A stretch of DNA of 64,000 bases, taken from positions 186,001-250,000 of the forward strand of contig NZ_QFXK01000027.1 in NCBI RefSeq assembly GCF_003261635.1, read 5' to 3'. This DNA is from Kribbella monticola. GTDB lineage: Bacteria > Actinomycetota > Actinomycetes > Propionibacteriales > Kribbellaceae. The translations under genes were made by a program, and so were the position numbers. Shown in pieces: positions 26,248-35,224 of the stretch (position 1 is the stretch's first letter; every line of letters starts with the position of its first letter). Under the pieces are notes generated by a model, which ran no database searches, was not told where the DNA came from, and worked only from the letters and a program-made list of their open reading frames with translations.

Positions 26248-27506
26248 TGGCCGGATCGACTGTCACGGTGCGGATGTACAACATGGGCTTCGGCGACGCG
26301 TTCTTGGTCACCGTCCGGCGCAAAGGCAAGGTCTGGCGGATGCTCGTCGACTGCGGCGTCCACAGTCAGGGCCAGGCCCGGCCGATCGCTGAGTCGGTCA
26401 AGGCGATCATCGCGGACCTCGCCGCAGCGAGCCCAGCGGGTAAGCCCCAGCTCGACGTCGTGGTGGCGACCCATCACCACGCCGATCACATCTCCGGTTT
26501 CGCCCTGCCCGACTGGGAGAAGGTCGTCGTCGAGGAGGTCTGGCTGCCGTTCGTGGAGGACCAGTCGGACGCGGACGCCAGCGCGTTGCGCCAGGCGCAG
26601 ACGCAGACCGCGCAGCGCCTGCTCGGCCTGATCGAGCAGCGGACGCTCGGACTCGACCCCGGGGCCTGGCCGGCCGCTGTTGCCGCGGCCCGGTCGTTCG
26701 CGCTCAACTCGGCCGGGAACGCCGTGGCGACGGACCGGCTGATCGGCCGCAACAAGACGCACTTCGCGAACCCCGGCCACCACGTGCGTTACCTGCCGAG
26801 CCTGAACGACGCGGAGAACGAGATCGCGGTCGGCCCCGACCAGGTGATCGCGCACGTCCTCGGCCCGTCGCGGGACCCGGACGAGCTCAAGTTGATGAAC
26901 CCGCCGGCCAGTGCCGGCTGGCATCAACTCGACGTGGACGAGACCGGCGACGCCGACGATTCGCCGTACCCGCTGTTCAACGGGACCTACGAGCTGCGGG
27001 ATCGGCTGCGACTCCCTGCGGTTCTCGAGGCGGCCGCCGACTCGTTGCAGCTCGATCAGCTCGGTAACGATACGGGTCTGCTCGGCGCGGCCTCGGTGCT
27101 GGAGCACGCGGTCAACAACACCAGCCTGTTCATGGTGCTCGACGTGGCCGGGACGCGGCTGTTGTTCCCCGGCGATGCGCAGTACGGCGCGTGGCAACAC
27201 GTGTTGAAGGATCCGCGGAAGAGGGCGCTGTTGAGCGACGCCGCCTTCTACAAGATCGGTCACCACGGATCGCACAACGCCACCCCGAGGGAGTTCGTGG
27301 AGGAGGTGTGGACCGAGGGTGCCAGCGCGATGCTGCCGTGGGGAATAGTCGAACGCTGGAAGGACACCATTCCCCAGCAGCAGTTGCTCCAGTCGCTGCA
27401 CGACCACAAACACCTGGTGATCCGAGCCGACACGCCGGCGGACAAGCAGGCCGGGATCACCGTTCAGGACGATCTCTGGCGCGAGATCGTCCTGAAGACC
27501 AAATGA
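26247..27506 (+). CDS. Metallo-beta-lactamase-fold hydrolase (ComEC-type MBL)
   Basis: 419 residues. The metal-binding motif HHHADH at 76-81 fits HxHxDH and sits in DVVVATHHHADHISGF. Later ligands are visible in LLFPGDAQYG and KIGHHGSHNATPREF. The start (VRMYNMGFGDAFLVTVRRKGKVWRMLVDCG) and the GHHGSHN motif resemble the stand-alone MBL domains related to ComEC nucleases/phosphodiesterases. About 100 residues (85-185) are inserted after the motif. It is the third gene of the patatin-peptidase-MBL unit (1-nt overlap). It ends 1 nt from the stop of the convergent helicase gene. Confidence 0.85.
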   Translation: MAGSTVTVRMYNMGFGDAFLVTVRRKGKVWRMLVDCGVHSQGQARPIAESVKAIIADLAAASPAGKPQLDVVVATHHHADHISGFALPDWEKVVVEEVWLPFVEDQSDADASALRQAQTQTAQRLLGLIEQRTLGLDPGAWPAAVAAARSFALNSAGNAVATDRLIGRNKTHFANPGHHVRYLPSLNDAENEIAVGPDQVIAHVLGPSRDPDELKLMNPPASAGWHQLDVDETGDADDSPYPLFNGTYELRDRLRLPAVLEAAADSLQLDQLGNDTGLLGAASVLEHAVNNTSLFMVLDVAGTRLLFPGDAQYGAWQHVLKDPRKRALLSDAAFYKIGHHGSHNATPREFVEEVWTEGASAMLPWGIVERWKDTIPQQQLLQSLHDHKHLVIRADTPADKQAGITVQDDLWREIVLKTK

Positions 27507-27507
27507 G

Positions 27508-29715
27508 CTACGGCAGCCAGTTGGTGGTGCTGTTGATGGTGATCATGCGCTGGGTGGCTCGGGTGAGCACGACGTAGAGGGCGCGGATCCCCCCGAGGGT
27601 GTCGCTCACGATGCGGTCGGGTTCGACCACGATGACCGCGTCGTACTCGAGCCCCTTGGAATCCAGCGGGCTGAGCGCGACGACACGCGGGTCGCCAACC
27701 TCGGCGACCACTGCGTCGATGGCCGGTCGGAGCGCGGGCGGGACGATGACGCCCACCGTTCCCTCCACGAGCTGGAGCAGCTCGACCGCCGCGTCACCGG
27801 CGGCTTCGGCGATCTTGGCGGCGTCGAAGATGCGGTGCTCGGGCTCGACCCCGGTACGGCGTACCGCGTCGGGCAGGTCCGCGTCGGGGATCTGCCGCCG
27901 GATGACCTCGCCGGCGAAGGAGTAGATCTCGGCCGAGTTCCGGTAGTTGGTGGACAGCCGGAACGTGTGCCGCTGCAGGTGGGACAGCATCGAGTCCATC
28001 GCGGCCCGCGCTTCGGCCGGGTCCGGCCATGAGCTCTGTGCCGTGTCGCCGACGACGGTCCAGCTCGCCTGCGGACCGCGTCGCGTGACCATCCGCCACT
28101 GCATGGGGGACAGGTCCTGCGCCTCGTCGACGAGGACGTGCGCGTACTCCTCGGGCTCGTCGGCCTCGGCGGCCGCGATGCTCCGCGCCCGGCGCTCGGA
28201 CGTGGTGAGCACCTCGTTCACGCCGTCCGACAGCCCTTCCAGCCAGTCGAACTCCTCGTCCCGCCCGGCTTCCTGGATCGGCGGCCGGCCGAGCAACTGA
28301 CCGAGTTCGTCGAGCAACGCGACGTCCGCGATGGTGAACTCGTCCGTACTACGGATCGCCGCCGCCAGGTCCTCGACCTCCGCCGGGCTGAACTCACCCC
28401 GTGCCCACCGAGACACCCGACGCGCGTCGCCGAGCCACCGCAGTACGGCACCAGGCGTCAGCACCGGCCACCACGCGGCAAAGAAGCTCTTGTATGCCGG
28501 GGTGTCGGTGACCCGGTCGCCGAAGGCCTCCCGGTCGGCGTACACCCCAGTGCGCAGGTCCTCGGGGAACTTGTTCCACAGCGCGGCCACCAGCCCCTTG
28601 CGCGCTTCGGAGGCGGCGCGGTTGCGCGGCGTACGGCGTAGTGCGTTGCGGCGGACATTGTCGAGCTGGTTCGCGTCCAGCTCGACAGTGGCTCCACCGA
28701 TGAACACGCGCAGCGTCGTCGGAGCATCCGGCACCCGGTCGCGCGCAGCTCGCGACAGCAGGCCACGCATCCGCAGTGAGCCCTTGATCGCAGCAGCAGC
28801 GGCGTTGTCGACAGCAGTCGCGCGTACGCCGTCCACCAACTCACCGACCGCACGCAGCGACACCGTGTTCTCACCGAGGCTGGGAAGCACGCGCTCGATG
28901 TACGCCATGAACGCAGCGGACGGCCCGACCACCAGCACGCCACCACGCTCGAAGCGGCGCCGGTCGGAGTACAGCAGGTACGCCGCGCGGTGCAGCGCGA
29001 CGACCGTCTTGCCGGTACCAGGGCCGCCGCCGATGACGGTGACACCGCGGGCTGGTGCCCGGATCGCCTCGTCCTGCTCGGCCTGGATGGTCGCGACGAT
29101 GTCGCGCATCGTGTGACCCCGGGCGCGCGACAGCGACGCCATCAGCGCGCCCTCGCCGAGCACCGGCAGGTCCTCGGGTGAGCGGTCAGGCGCCAGCAGG
29201 TCGTCTTCGAGCCCGACGATCCGCGGGCCTTTGTTCCGCAGTACGCGACGCCGGACGACGCGCAGCCGGTCGGTCGAGGTCGCTCGGTAGAAGGGTTCGG
29301 CGGCAGGCGCCCGCCAGTCGATCACCAGCGGCTCGTACTCGGCGTCGCGGACGCCGATCCGCCCGACGTACAGCTTCTCCAGGTCCTTGGCGGTCGCGAC
29401 GGGTTCGGTGTCGTCGCCCTGATCGGAGTCGAGCCGGCCGAACACGAGTCCCTCGTGCTCCGCGTCCAGCTCGGCGATCCGGCGGGCCGCGGCGTACACC
29501 AGCACGTCGCGCTCGTAGAGGCCGGTCTGCTCCTCGTCGCGGACCCGGCCGACGTTCTGCGCCTGACCGCGTTGGTGCCCTTCGACCGCGATCCGGGAGG
29601 CGGACCGGGCGGCCTCGTCGACCCGGGTGTAGACCCGATCGACGTGTGCCTGCTCTGCGTCCAGCTCAGCCCGTTCGACGTTTTCGAGATCGGTCGATGT
29701 GGGGGATTGATCCAC
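27508..29715 (-). CDS. helR: HelR/HelD-type RNA polymerase recycling helicase
   Basis: 735 residues from GTG 29715, chosen because AGAGAGGA lies 6 nt upstream; an in-frame GTG at 29745 is possible. It is a UvrD-like SF1 ATPase with Walker A in VTVIGGGPGTGKTVVALHRAAYLLY, Walker B-type VLVDEAQDLSPMQWRM, and late motifs VVGDTAQSSWP and DSKGLEYDAVIVVEP. The long charged N-terminal helical arm is characteristic of HelD-class factors that insert into RNA polymerase. Actinobacterial HelR releases stalled or rifamycin-bound polymerase. No canonical rifamycin-associated element was seen upstream. The symbol is by resemblance. Confidence 0.85.
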   Translation of the reverse strand: MDQSPTSTDLENVERAELDAEQAHVDRVYTRVDEAARSASRIAVEGHQRGQAQNVGRVRDEEQTGLYERDVLVYAAARRIAELDAEHEGLVFGRLDSDQGDDTEPVATAKDLEKLYVGRIGVRDAEYEPLVIDWRAPAAEPFYRATSTDRLRVVRRRVLRNKGPRIVGLEDDLLAPDRSPEDLPVLGEGALMASLSRARGHTMRDIVATIQAEQDEAIRAPARGVTVIGGGPGTGKTVVALHRAAYLLYSDRRRFERGGVLVVGPSAAFMAYIERVLPSLGENTVSLRAVGELVDGVRATAVDNAAAAAIKGSLRMRGLLSRAARDRVPDAPTTLRVFIGGATVELDANQLDNVRRNALRRTPRNRAASEARKGLVAALWNKFPEDLRTGVYADREAFGDRVTDTPAYKSFFAAWWPVLTPGAVLRWLGDARRVSRWARGEFSPAEVEDLAAAIRSTDEFTIADVALLDELGQLLGRPPIQEAGRDEEFDWLEGLSDGVNEVLTTSERRARSIAAAEADEPEEYAHVLVDEAQDLSPMQWRMVTRRGPQASWTVVGDTAQSSWPDPAEARAAMDSMLSHLQRHTFRLSTNYRNSAEIYSFAGEVIRRQIPDADLPDAVRRTGVEPEHRIFDAAKIAEAAGDAAVELLQLVEGTVGVIVPPALRPAIDAVVAEVGDPRVVALSPLDSKGLEYDAVIVVEPDRIVSDTLGGIRALYVVLTRATQRMITINSTTNWLP

Positions 29716-29807
29716 CGGGGTCCTCTCTACTGCCGGGCAATTCACCCGACATGGAACACATGAACGATCAATCTTAGTGCGAGCTTCCCAGCGACCCTAG
29801 GGCGGTC

Positions 29808-31115
29808 TCAGGCTTTCCCGATGGCGTCGGCGACGATGGCTGCGCCCAGGGTGGTCGCCGGGACTCCTGTGCCAGGGTGGGCGCCGGCGCCGACGCAGTA
29901 TAGGCCCTTGACGGGGGAGACGTTCGCGGCGCGCTTGCGGGCGGTGCGGAAGCCCTCCCAGGCGACTCCCGCCAGCCAGGACGAGGATGTCTGCCGGGTG
30001 ACCACCTTGTCCCGGATATGCAGCCCACGCGCGACCAGGAGGTCCAGTACGTCGTCCGTCGGGTAGCCGTGGACAAGTACGGACCACGCCTGGTGCCCAG
30101 CGGGTGCTACACCACCAGTGCGCACGACCACGGTCGGGCTGCCGTGCAGAACCGTTTCGAAGGGCAAGTCCGGCACTGGCTCCTGCAGCCCCAGATGTAC
30201 GACGTACGCCGCCTGCGCCTGGTGCGTCGAGAGCACCTTGCGCCGGACCTTCTTTGCTCTCGGGTCGTCGACCAGCCGCCCGTAGAGCTCGCGCGGGTCG
30301 ATGTCGCTGACAACGATCTCGGCCGGCAACTCGGTCCCGTCGGCCAGCCGGACGCCGGTGACCGCGCCGTTCTTGGTGCTGACGGCAACCACTTCGGCGT
30401 GGGTACGTACGTCGACCTTGCGCTCACTGGTCCGCTGGGCGAGTGCGTCAGCGACCGCGCCGAAGCCGCCGTCCACGGTCCAGCGGCCGAAGGTGCGTTC
30501 GAGGTACGACCAGACACCGACATAGCCGGGCGTGAGCTTGGGGTCTGAGCCGTGCTGCGTCGCGTAGTACCGCAGTACTGCGCGGGCGCGGGCGTCGTCG
30601 AGCCGGCTGTCGGCAACGCGTGCGAGCGACTGCCAGGGCTTCAGCACCCGGATGGCGCTCCACGGCAACCGGTCCATCAGGGGCGGCTCGAGCGAAGTCT
30701 TCCGCAGTACCTGCCAGGTCTCGCCGTAGTTGTCGACCAGGTCGGTCCAGCGCTGGGCGGTCTTCGCTCCGGCCAGGTCGGTCCAGGCGTCGAGCTGGCC
30801 ACCCCGGTCACCGACCGGAAGGTCCAGGACGGACCCGTCGCCGAACAGATGCCGGCGCGGCTGTGTGATCGGATCCAGCTGGACCAGACTCTCGATCGGC
30901 CGCCCGGACTTCCGGAACAGGTCGCGCAGGGCAGCAGGCAACGTAGTACTGGCTGCTCCGGCGTCCCAGCTGAAGCCGTCGGCGTCGACCCGGCCGAGAG
31001 CGCCGCCGAGACGTTCGTCCTGCTCGCAGACGGTGACCTGATGGCCGAGCTTGGCAAGCCGCACTGCACTGGCGAGACCGGCGAGGCCGGCCCCGATGAC
31101 GATCACCCGGGCCAT
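29808..31115 (-). CDS. Phytoene desaturase-like FAD-dependent oxidoreductase
   Basis: 435 residues with the N-terminal dinucleotide motif VIVIGAGLAGLASAVRLAKLGHQVTVCEQDERLGGALG and the C-terminal CrtI-type signature LYCVGAGAHPGTGVPATTLGAAIVADAI. The central region (SWDAGAASTTLPAALRDLF) also fits the phytoene desaturase/carotenoid oxidoreductase superfamily. No phytoene synthase or other carotenoid gene is adjacent, so the substrate is unknown. The start overlaps the DUF4126 stop (TGATG), which implies a two-gene operon. Confidence 0.85.
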   Translation of the reverse strand: MARVIVIGAGLAGLASAVRLAKLGHQVTVCEQDERLGGALGRVDADGFSWDAGAASTTLPAALRDLFRKSGRPIESLVQLDPITQPRRHLFGDGSVLDLPVGDRGGQLDAWTDLAGAKTAQRWTDLVDNYGETWQVLRKTSLEPPLMDRLPWSAIRVLKPWQSLARVADSRLDDARARAVLRYYATQHGSDPKLTPGYVGVWSYLERTFGRWTVDGGFGAVADALAQRTSERKVDVRTHAEVVAVSTKNGAVTGVRLADGTELPAEIVVSDIDPRELYGRLVDDPRAKKVRRKVLSTHQAQAAYVVHLGLQEPVPDLPFETVLHGSPTVVVRTGGVAPAGHQAWSVLVHGYPTDDVLDLLVARGLHIRDKVVTRQTSSSWLAGVAWEGFRTARKRAANVSPVKGLYCVGAGAHPGTGVPATTLGAAIVADAIGKA

Positions 31116-31726
31116 CAGGCAGCACTGCTCCCGGGAGCCGGACTGCTCCGTCTCTCCCGCCAGGCGCGGAATCTGGCCAGGCCGCGGCGGATCGCGCGGA
31201 AGGCGAAGTAGACCGAGACGAGCCCGGTCAGCAACAGGATGCCGGCGATGATGAGGGCCGCCGTCGGGTGGAACGCGGCCAGCGAGACGACTCCGGCGAC
31301 CGCGACGTCCTCACCCGAGGAGGCGGCGATGTTGGTGACCGGCTCGGGGGAGGTGTTGATGGCCAGCCGCAGGCTCGACTTCACGAAGTGTGACAGCAGC
31401 GCGGTCACTCCGCCGGTGGTCGCGATGATCGCCTGGTGCAGGTCGCTGGCCTGCCCGGCCACCAGCGCCGCGACGATCGCGCCGACGGTCGGCCGGATCA
31501 CGGTCGACACCGCGTCCCAGGCCGAGTCGATGTACGGGATCTTGTCGGCCACGAATTCGAACGCGAACAAGGCCGCGGCGGCGATCAGCACCGCGTTCCC
31601 GGTCAGCCCCTTCGGGACGCTGTCGACGTCCGCGAACCGGCCGAGCAGGCCGAGGATGAGGACGCACGCATAGGCGTTGATCCCGCTCGCCCAGCCCGTC
31701 GTGAACGCCAGCGGCAACGCTTCCAT
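31115..31726 (-). CDS. DUF4126 family membrane protein
   Basis: 203 residues with about five hydrophobic segments. The text LAFTTGWASGINAYACVLILGLLGRF, PYIDSAWDAVSTVIRPTVGAIVAALVAG and TTGGVTALLSHFVKSSLRLAINTSPEPVTNIAASSGEDVAVAG matches DUF4126, whose function is unknown. The ATG at 31726 has CGGAG 8 nt upstream. It is coupled to the downstream FAD oxidoreductase. The C-terminus is basic and cytoplasmic. Confidence 0.85.
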   Translation of the reverse strand: MEALPLAFTTGWASGINAYACVLILGLLGRFADVDSVPKGLTGNAVLIAAAALFAFEFVADKIPYIDSAWDAVSTVIRPTVGAIVAALVAGQASDLHQAIIATTGGVTALLSHFVKSSLRLAINTSPEPVTNIAASSGEDVAVAGVVSLAAFHPTAALIIAGILLLTGLVSVYFAFRAIRRGLARFRAWRERRSSPAPGSSAA

Positions 31727-31815
31727 GATCGGTACTCCGTAACCCTCAGTTGCAACCCAGTCGGACGATACGCGTGGTCAGTATCGAACCTTTCGATCCG
31801 AGTTTTGGTTAACCG

Positions 31816-31844
31816 TTGACATCGGCTTGTTTGCGACCCAAAGT
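31816..31844 (+). promoter_or_regulatory. Predicted promoter of the amidase gene
   Basis: TTGACA at 31816-31821, a 17-nt spacer, then CAAAGT at 31839-31844 as an imperfect -10. It is about 65 nt upstream of ATG 31910. Confidence 0.4.
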
Positions 31845-31909
31845 GAACAGGCTGCTGGTCTGTGTGACTATCAGCCCGGCCACCCCCATACGGGTCAGGG
31901 AGATCAATC

Positions 31910-33829
31910 ATGCTTCGTCGTCCGAAGATTCTCGCCGCACTGGCAGCGGTAGCGCTGCCCATATCCGTGATCGGCGTGTCGTCCGGCGGTCCACCGGCTG
32001 CTGCCGCTTCGCCCGGGCCGTCCACACAGGCTGCCGCGTCAGCGTTCGAGGCTGCGTCGCAGAAGTACGGCGTACCGGAGTCGGTGCTACTGGCTGTGTC
32101 GTACGCCGAGACGCGCTGGGACGATCACGCGGGCAAGCCCAGCACGTCGGGCGGGTACGGGCTGATGCACCTGACGTCCGTCGACCCTGGTGAGCTCGAG
32201 GAGCGGTCCGGCGGCACCGAGGTGGCCAAGGCCGACTCTCTGCGCACACTGGAGAAGGCGTCGACGCTGACCGGGCTCGAGCCGGTTGCCCTGCGCAACG
32301 ACCCTGCGGCGAACATCGCCGGTGGTGCAGCCCTGCTGGCCGACTACCAGCGTTCACTGAAGCTCCCGGTAGGCGCCGACACCTCCGCTGCCGACTGGTA
32401 CGGCGCTGTCGGCTCGTACTCCGGTGCGTCGGACCAGGCGGGCGCTTCTGCCTTCGCTGACGACGTCTACGCGATCCTCGCCCGCGGCGCAGCTCGTACG
32501 ACGAACACTGGGCAGCAGATCGTCATGCCTGCTGTAAAGGTCACGCCTGCCAAGTCGCAGCTCGCCCGGACCGGACTGCGCGCGGCTACCAAGGCCGCCG
32601 CCGCCACCGAGTGCCCCGCCCAGCTGGATTGCGAGTCGCTGCCGGCGCCCTACTCGCAGTACGGGCCTGGTGCCGGTGACTACGGCAACCACGACCTGGC
32701 GAACCGGCCGAAGACCGGCAAGATCGACTACATCGTCATCCACGACACCGAGGGCGGCTGGCAGGGGACGCTGAACCTGATCCAGGACCCGACGTACGTG
32801 AGCTGGCACTACACGATGCGGTCCTCCGACGGGCACATCTGGCAGCACGTCGACACTAAGAACGTCGCCTGGCACGCCGGCAACTGGTACGTCAACATGC
32901 ACTCGATCGGTATCGAGCACGAAGGCTTCGCGGCCCAGGGCGCGACCTGGTACACCGAGGCGCTCTACCGGAACTCGGCTCGGCTGGTCCGCTACCTGGC
33001 GCAGAAGAACAACATCCCGCTGGACCGCGCGCACATCATCGGTCACGACCAGGTGTCCGGCACGATCCCCTCGACCGTGGCCGGCATGCACTGGGATCCG
33101 GGACCGTACTGGGACTGGGAGCACTACTTCGACCTGCTGGGCGCGCCGATCTACGGGCACAACATCTTCCCGGTCCGGGTCGGCTCGATCGTCACGGTGA
33201 AGCCTGGCTTCTCCGACAACGTGCAGGTGGTCACCGGGTGCAACCCCGACGGCACCTGCGCGCCGCAGGGCACCAACTTCGTCTACCTGCGGCAGGCGCC
33301 GGACGACGCCGCTCCGCTGGTCAAGGACCTGGGCAACCGGCCGAACGGCGCTGACAGCACCACGCAGGTGTCCGACATCGGTGCGCGGGCTGCAGCCGGT
33401 TCGAAGTACGTCGTGGCTGAGCGGTCGGGGGACTGGGTGGCCGTTTGGTACCTGGGCGCCAAGGGCTGGTTCAAGAACCCGGCGTCGGCACCGGACGCGT
33501 TTGCCAAGCCGGGGCTCGTGGTGAAGCCGAAGGCGGGCAAGGCGAGCGTGCCGGTCTACGGCCGGGCGTACCCCGAGCAGGCGGCGTACCCGGCGGGTAT
33601 TCCGTATCAGACCGTCACGCCGCTGCAGTACACGATCGGCGCGGGACAGGCTTATCCGGTGGGCGACGCGAACATCGAGACGGACTACTACCGGGCCGTG
33701 ACGTTCGCTGGTGAGCCGCCGACGGATCACGTCCAGGTGCTCGGCACGGACCGGTACTACCAGATCTGGTTCGGCCACCGGATGGTGTACGTCCGCGCTG
33801 CGGATGTGGATCTGAAGCCGGCCTTCTAA
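31910..33829 (+). CDS. Secreted N-acetylmuramoyl-L-alanine amidase with N-terminal lysozyme-like domain
   Basis: 639 residues. A signal peptide covers about 1-34 (cleavage near AAAASPG). Residues about 42-190 resemble a transglycosylase/lysozyme-like domain with Glu in SYAETRWDDH and GGYGLMHL. From about 270 the amidase_2/PGRP fold appears: YIVIHDTEGGWQGTLNLI with a zinc His, VSWHYTMRSSDGHIWQHVD, NMHSIGIEHEGF and RAHIIGHDQVSG with the second His. The C-terminal third (FVYLRQAPDDAAPLVKDLG onward) resembles SH3-like wall-binding segments. It should cut the glycan-peptide bond outside the cell. The stop codon TAA is also the start of a -10-like box for the next gene. Confidence 0.9.
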   Translation: MLRRPKILAALAAVALPISVIGVSSGGPPAAAASPGPSTQAAASAFEAASQKYGVPESVLLAVSYAETRWDDHAGKPSTSGGYGLMHLTSVDPGELEERSGGTEVAKADSLRTLEKASTLTGLEPVALRNDPAANIAGGAALLADYQRSLKLPVGADTSAADWYGAVGSYSGASDQAGASAFADDVYAILARGAARTTNTGQQIVMPAVKVTPAKSQLARTGLRAATKAAAATECPAQLDCESLPAPYSQYGPGAGDYGNHDLANRPKTGKIDYIVIHDTEGGWQGTLNLIQDPTYVSWHYTMRSSDGHIWQHVDTKNVAWHAGNWYVNMHSIGIEHEGFAAQGATWYTEALYRNSARLVRYLAQKNNIPLDRAHIIGHDQVSGTIPSTVAGMHWDPGPYWDWEHYFDLLGAPIYGHNIFPVRVGSIVTVKPGFSDNVQVVTGCNPDGTCAPQGTNFVYLRQAPDDAAPLVKDLGNRPNGADSTTQVSDIGARAAAGSKYVVAERSGDWVAVWYLGAKGWFKNPASAPDAFAKPGLVVKPKAGKASVPVYGRAYPEQAAYPAGIPYQTVTPLQYTIGAGQAYPVGDANIETDYYRAVTFAGEPPTDHVQVLGTDRYYQIWFGHRMVYVRAADVDLKPAF

Positions 33830-33832
33830 GAT
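33827..33832 (+). promoter_or_regulatory. Predicted -10 formed by the amidase stop codon
   Basis: TAAGAT includes the amidase stop TAA (33827-33829) and is 7 nt from ATG 33840, the geometry of a leaderless promoter. Confidence 0.45.
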
Positions 33833-33839
33833 CTGCCGC

Positions 33840-34580
33840 ATGTCCGACGAAGCCGTCCAGTCTTTGCTGGGCGGCTTCGTCGCTTCCATCCGTGCGGTGC
33901 TTCCTGTGCGCGCTGTGTGGCTGCACGGGTCGTTGGCGCTCGGCGACTTCGTGCTCGGGCGCAGTGACTTCGACGTGATCGCAGTGCTGGATTCTCCGGT
34001 GGGGGATCCAGCTGGGTTGATCGAGGTTCACCGGGGTCTGATGAAGTCGACACCGCTGGGGAAGAAGCTGCACTGCACGTATGTGCCGGTGGGGGAGTTG
34101 GGCGACGCCTCGTTGCGTCATCCGACGTTCGCGCAGGAGCGGTACTTCGACCGGCCGGTGACGCCGGTCAGCCGTCGAGAACTGACTCTCGGGGATATGG
34201 CGCTTTTCGGTCCGCCGCCTTCATCGTTGCTTCCGGCAACTACTGACGAGGAACTGGCTGCCTTCATCCGCCGCGACCTGCAAGACTTCTGGTACCCGGC
34301 GACCGCCAAGCGCACCCGCTGGTACACCGACATCTGGGTCGACCTAGGCATGATCACCGTCGCCCGCGCCCGTCGTACTCTCCAAGACGGCCACCTGATC
34401 ACCAAGCAGGCCGCGATCGCAGAACTCCCGTCACTCGGCGCGCCGCTTGCCGTAGTACAAGACATCCGCAACCGCCGGTACGCCGCCACCGGCTCCCCGC
34501 CTTGGTCGCCGTGGCGCCTCCACCGAGCCCACCTCGCTCGCACCTTCGTCCGCTCGCAGATCCGCACGCTCCTCAGCTGA
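33840..34580 (+). CDS. Aminoglycoside adenylyltransferase-like nucleotidyltransferase
   Basis: 246 residues. AVWLHGSLALGDFVLGRSDFDVIAVL carries the GS...DxD metal motif of the polymerase-beta-like nucleotidyltransferase fold. The C-terminal helical part (DIWVDLGMITVARARRTLQDGHLITKQAAI) resembles the DUF4111/AadA C-terminal domain. It could modify aminoglycosides or a cellular small molecule; resistance activity is not implied by sequence alone. It appears to be transcribed from its own leaderless start right after the amidase. Confidence 0.75.
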   Translation: MSDEAVQSLLGGFVASIRAVLPVRAVWLHGSLALGDFVLGRSDFDVIAVLDSPVGDPAGLIEVHRGLMKSTPLGKKLHCTYVPVGELGDASLRHPTFAQERYFDRPVTPVSRRELTLGDMALFGPPPSSLLPATTDEELAAFIRRDLQDFWYPATAKRTRWYTDIWVDLGMITVARARRTLQDGHLITKQAAIAELPSLGAPLAVVQDIRNRRYAATGSPPWSPWRLHRAHLARTFVRSQIRTLLS

Positions 34581-34589
34581 TCCAGCTAG

Positions 34590-34703
34590 TTCAGCCAGGA
34601 GGCGGCCCGGCAGACCGAGGAATCGCTCGCGAACTCGGACCTGATGCTGCTCGGAGGCAACACCTACGACAAGCACGCCGGCTGCCCCCTGTCTCGCGCT
34701 TAG
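34590..34703 (+). pseudogene. Remnant of a RibD-C/dihydrofolate-reductase-like gene
   Basis: Frame 34590-34703 reads FSQEAARQTEESLANSDLMLLGGNTYD before stopping. This resembles the N-terminal stretch (helix, then LLLGRxTYE) of actinobacterial DHFR-like RibD_C proteins. No start codon and no remainder of the domain are found, so it is a short decayed fragment if real. Confidence 0.35.
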
Positions 34704-34713
34704 AGGCAGGGGG
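34685..34713. terminator. Hairpin between convergent genes
   Basis: CCCCCTG (34685-34691) pairs with CAGGGGG (34707-34713), extended inside by CTC/GAG around a 7-nt loop. It sits between the convergent nucleotidyltransferase and YbaK genes and can serve both strands. There is no U-tract. Confidence 0.55.
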
Positions 34714-34746
34714 TGACTCGTCAACCGCGAGCCTCTTCAACGACGC

Positions 34747-35217
34747 CTAGTTGACTGTTACCGGTGTGCCGTTGGTGAGGTTGAGGAGTTCGGTGTAGGT
34801 GGTCGGGAAGACCGAGTGGGGAATCCCGGCGGCCGCCCACACCTCGGAGTACTCGTCGAGAGCCGTGTCGACCAGCGTCCGCACCGGCGCCGGGTGGCCG
34901 ACCGGCGCGACCCCGCCGATCGACTGACCAGTGTGCTCCTTGACGAACTCCGGCGTGGCCCGGCGCAGCTTGGTGACGCCCAGCTCCGCGGCGATCTTGG
35001 CCGTGTCGACCCGATGCGCACCCGAGGTGAGGATCAGTACCGGCTCGCCGTCGCCGTCGAAGATCAGGCTGTTCGCGATCGCGCCGACCTCGCAGCCGAG
35101 CTCGGCTGCGGCGGCCGCGGCCGTCGGCACCGCCTCGTCGAGAATCCGGATCACACCGGTCGCACCGGCCGCCTCAAGTGCCTCCGCGACCAGTTGGACA
35201 TTGGGATGAGTACTCAC
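34747..35217 (-). CDS. YbaK/ProX-type aminoacyl-tRNA deacylase
   Basis: 156 residues from GTG 35217. The YbaK/prolyl-tRNA-associated domain is recognisable from CEVGAIANSLIFDGDGEPVLILTSGAHRVDTAKIAAELGVTKLRRATPEFVKEHTGQSIGGVAPVGHPAPVRTLVDTALDEYSEVWAAAGIPHSVFPTTYTELL. Such proteins hydrolyse mischarged tRNAs in trans. A minus-strand box TAGGGT, 7 nt before the start, contains the TAG stop of the upstream DUF4037 gene. The length is normal. Confidence 0.9.
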   Translation of the reverse strand: MSTHPNVQLVAEALEAAGATGVIRILDEAVPTAAAAAAELGCEVGAIANSLIFDGDGEPVLILTSGAHRVDTAKIAAELGVTKLRRATPEFVKEHTGQSIGGVAPVGHPAPVRTLVDTALDEYSEVWAAAGIPHSVFPTTYTELLNLTNGTPVTVN

Positions 35218-35224
35218 AGCTGAA

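Noticed and set aside
29716..29800. Rifamycin-associated element upstream of the HelR-type helicase
   Set aside because: No inverted repeat resembling the known element was found between the helicase start and the oxidoreductase gene.
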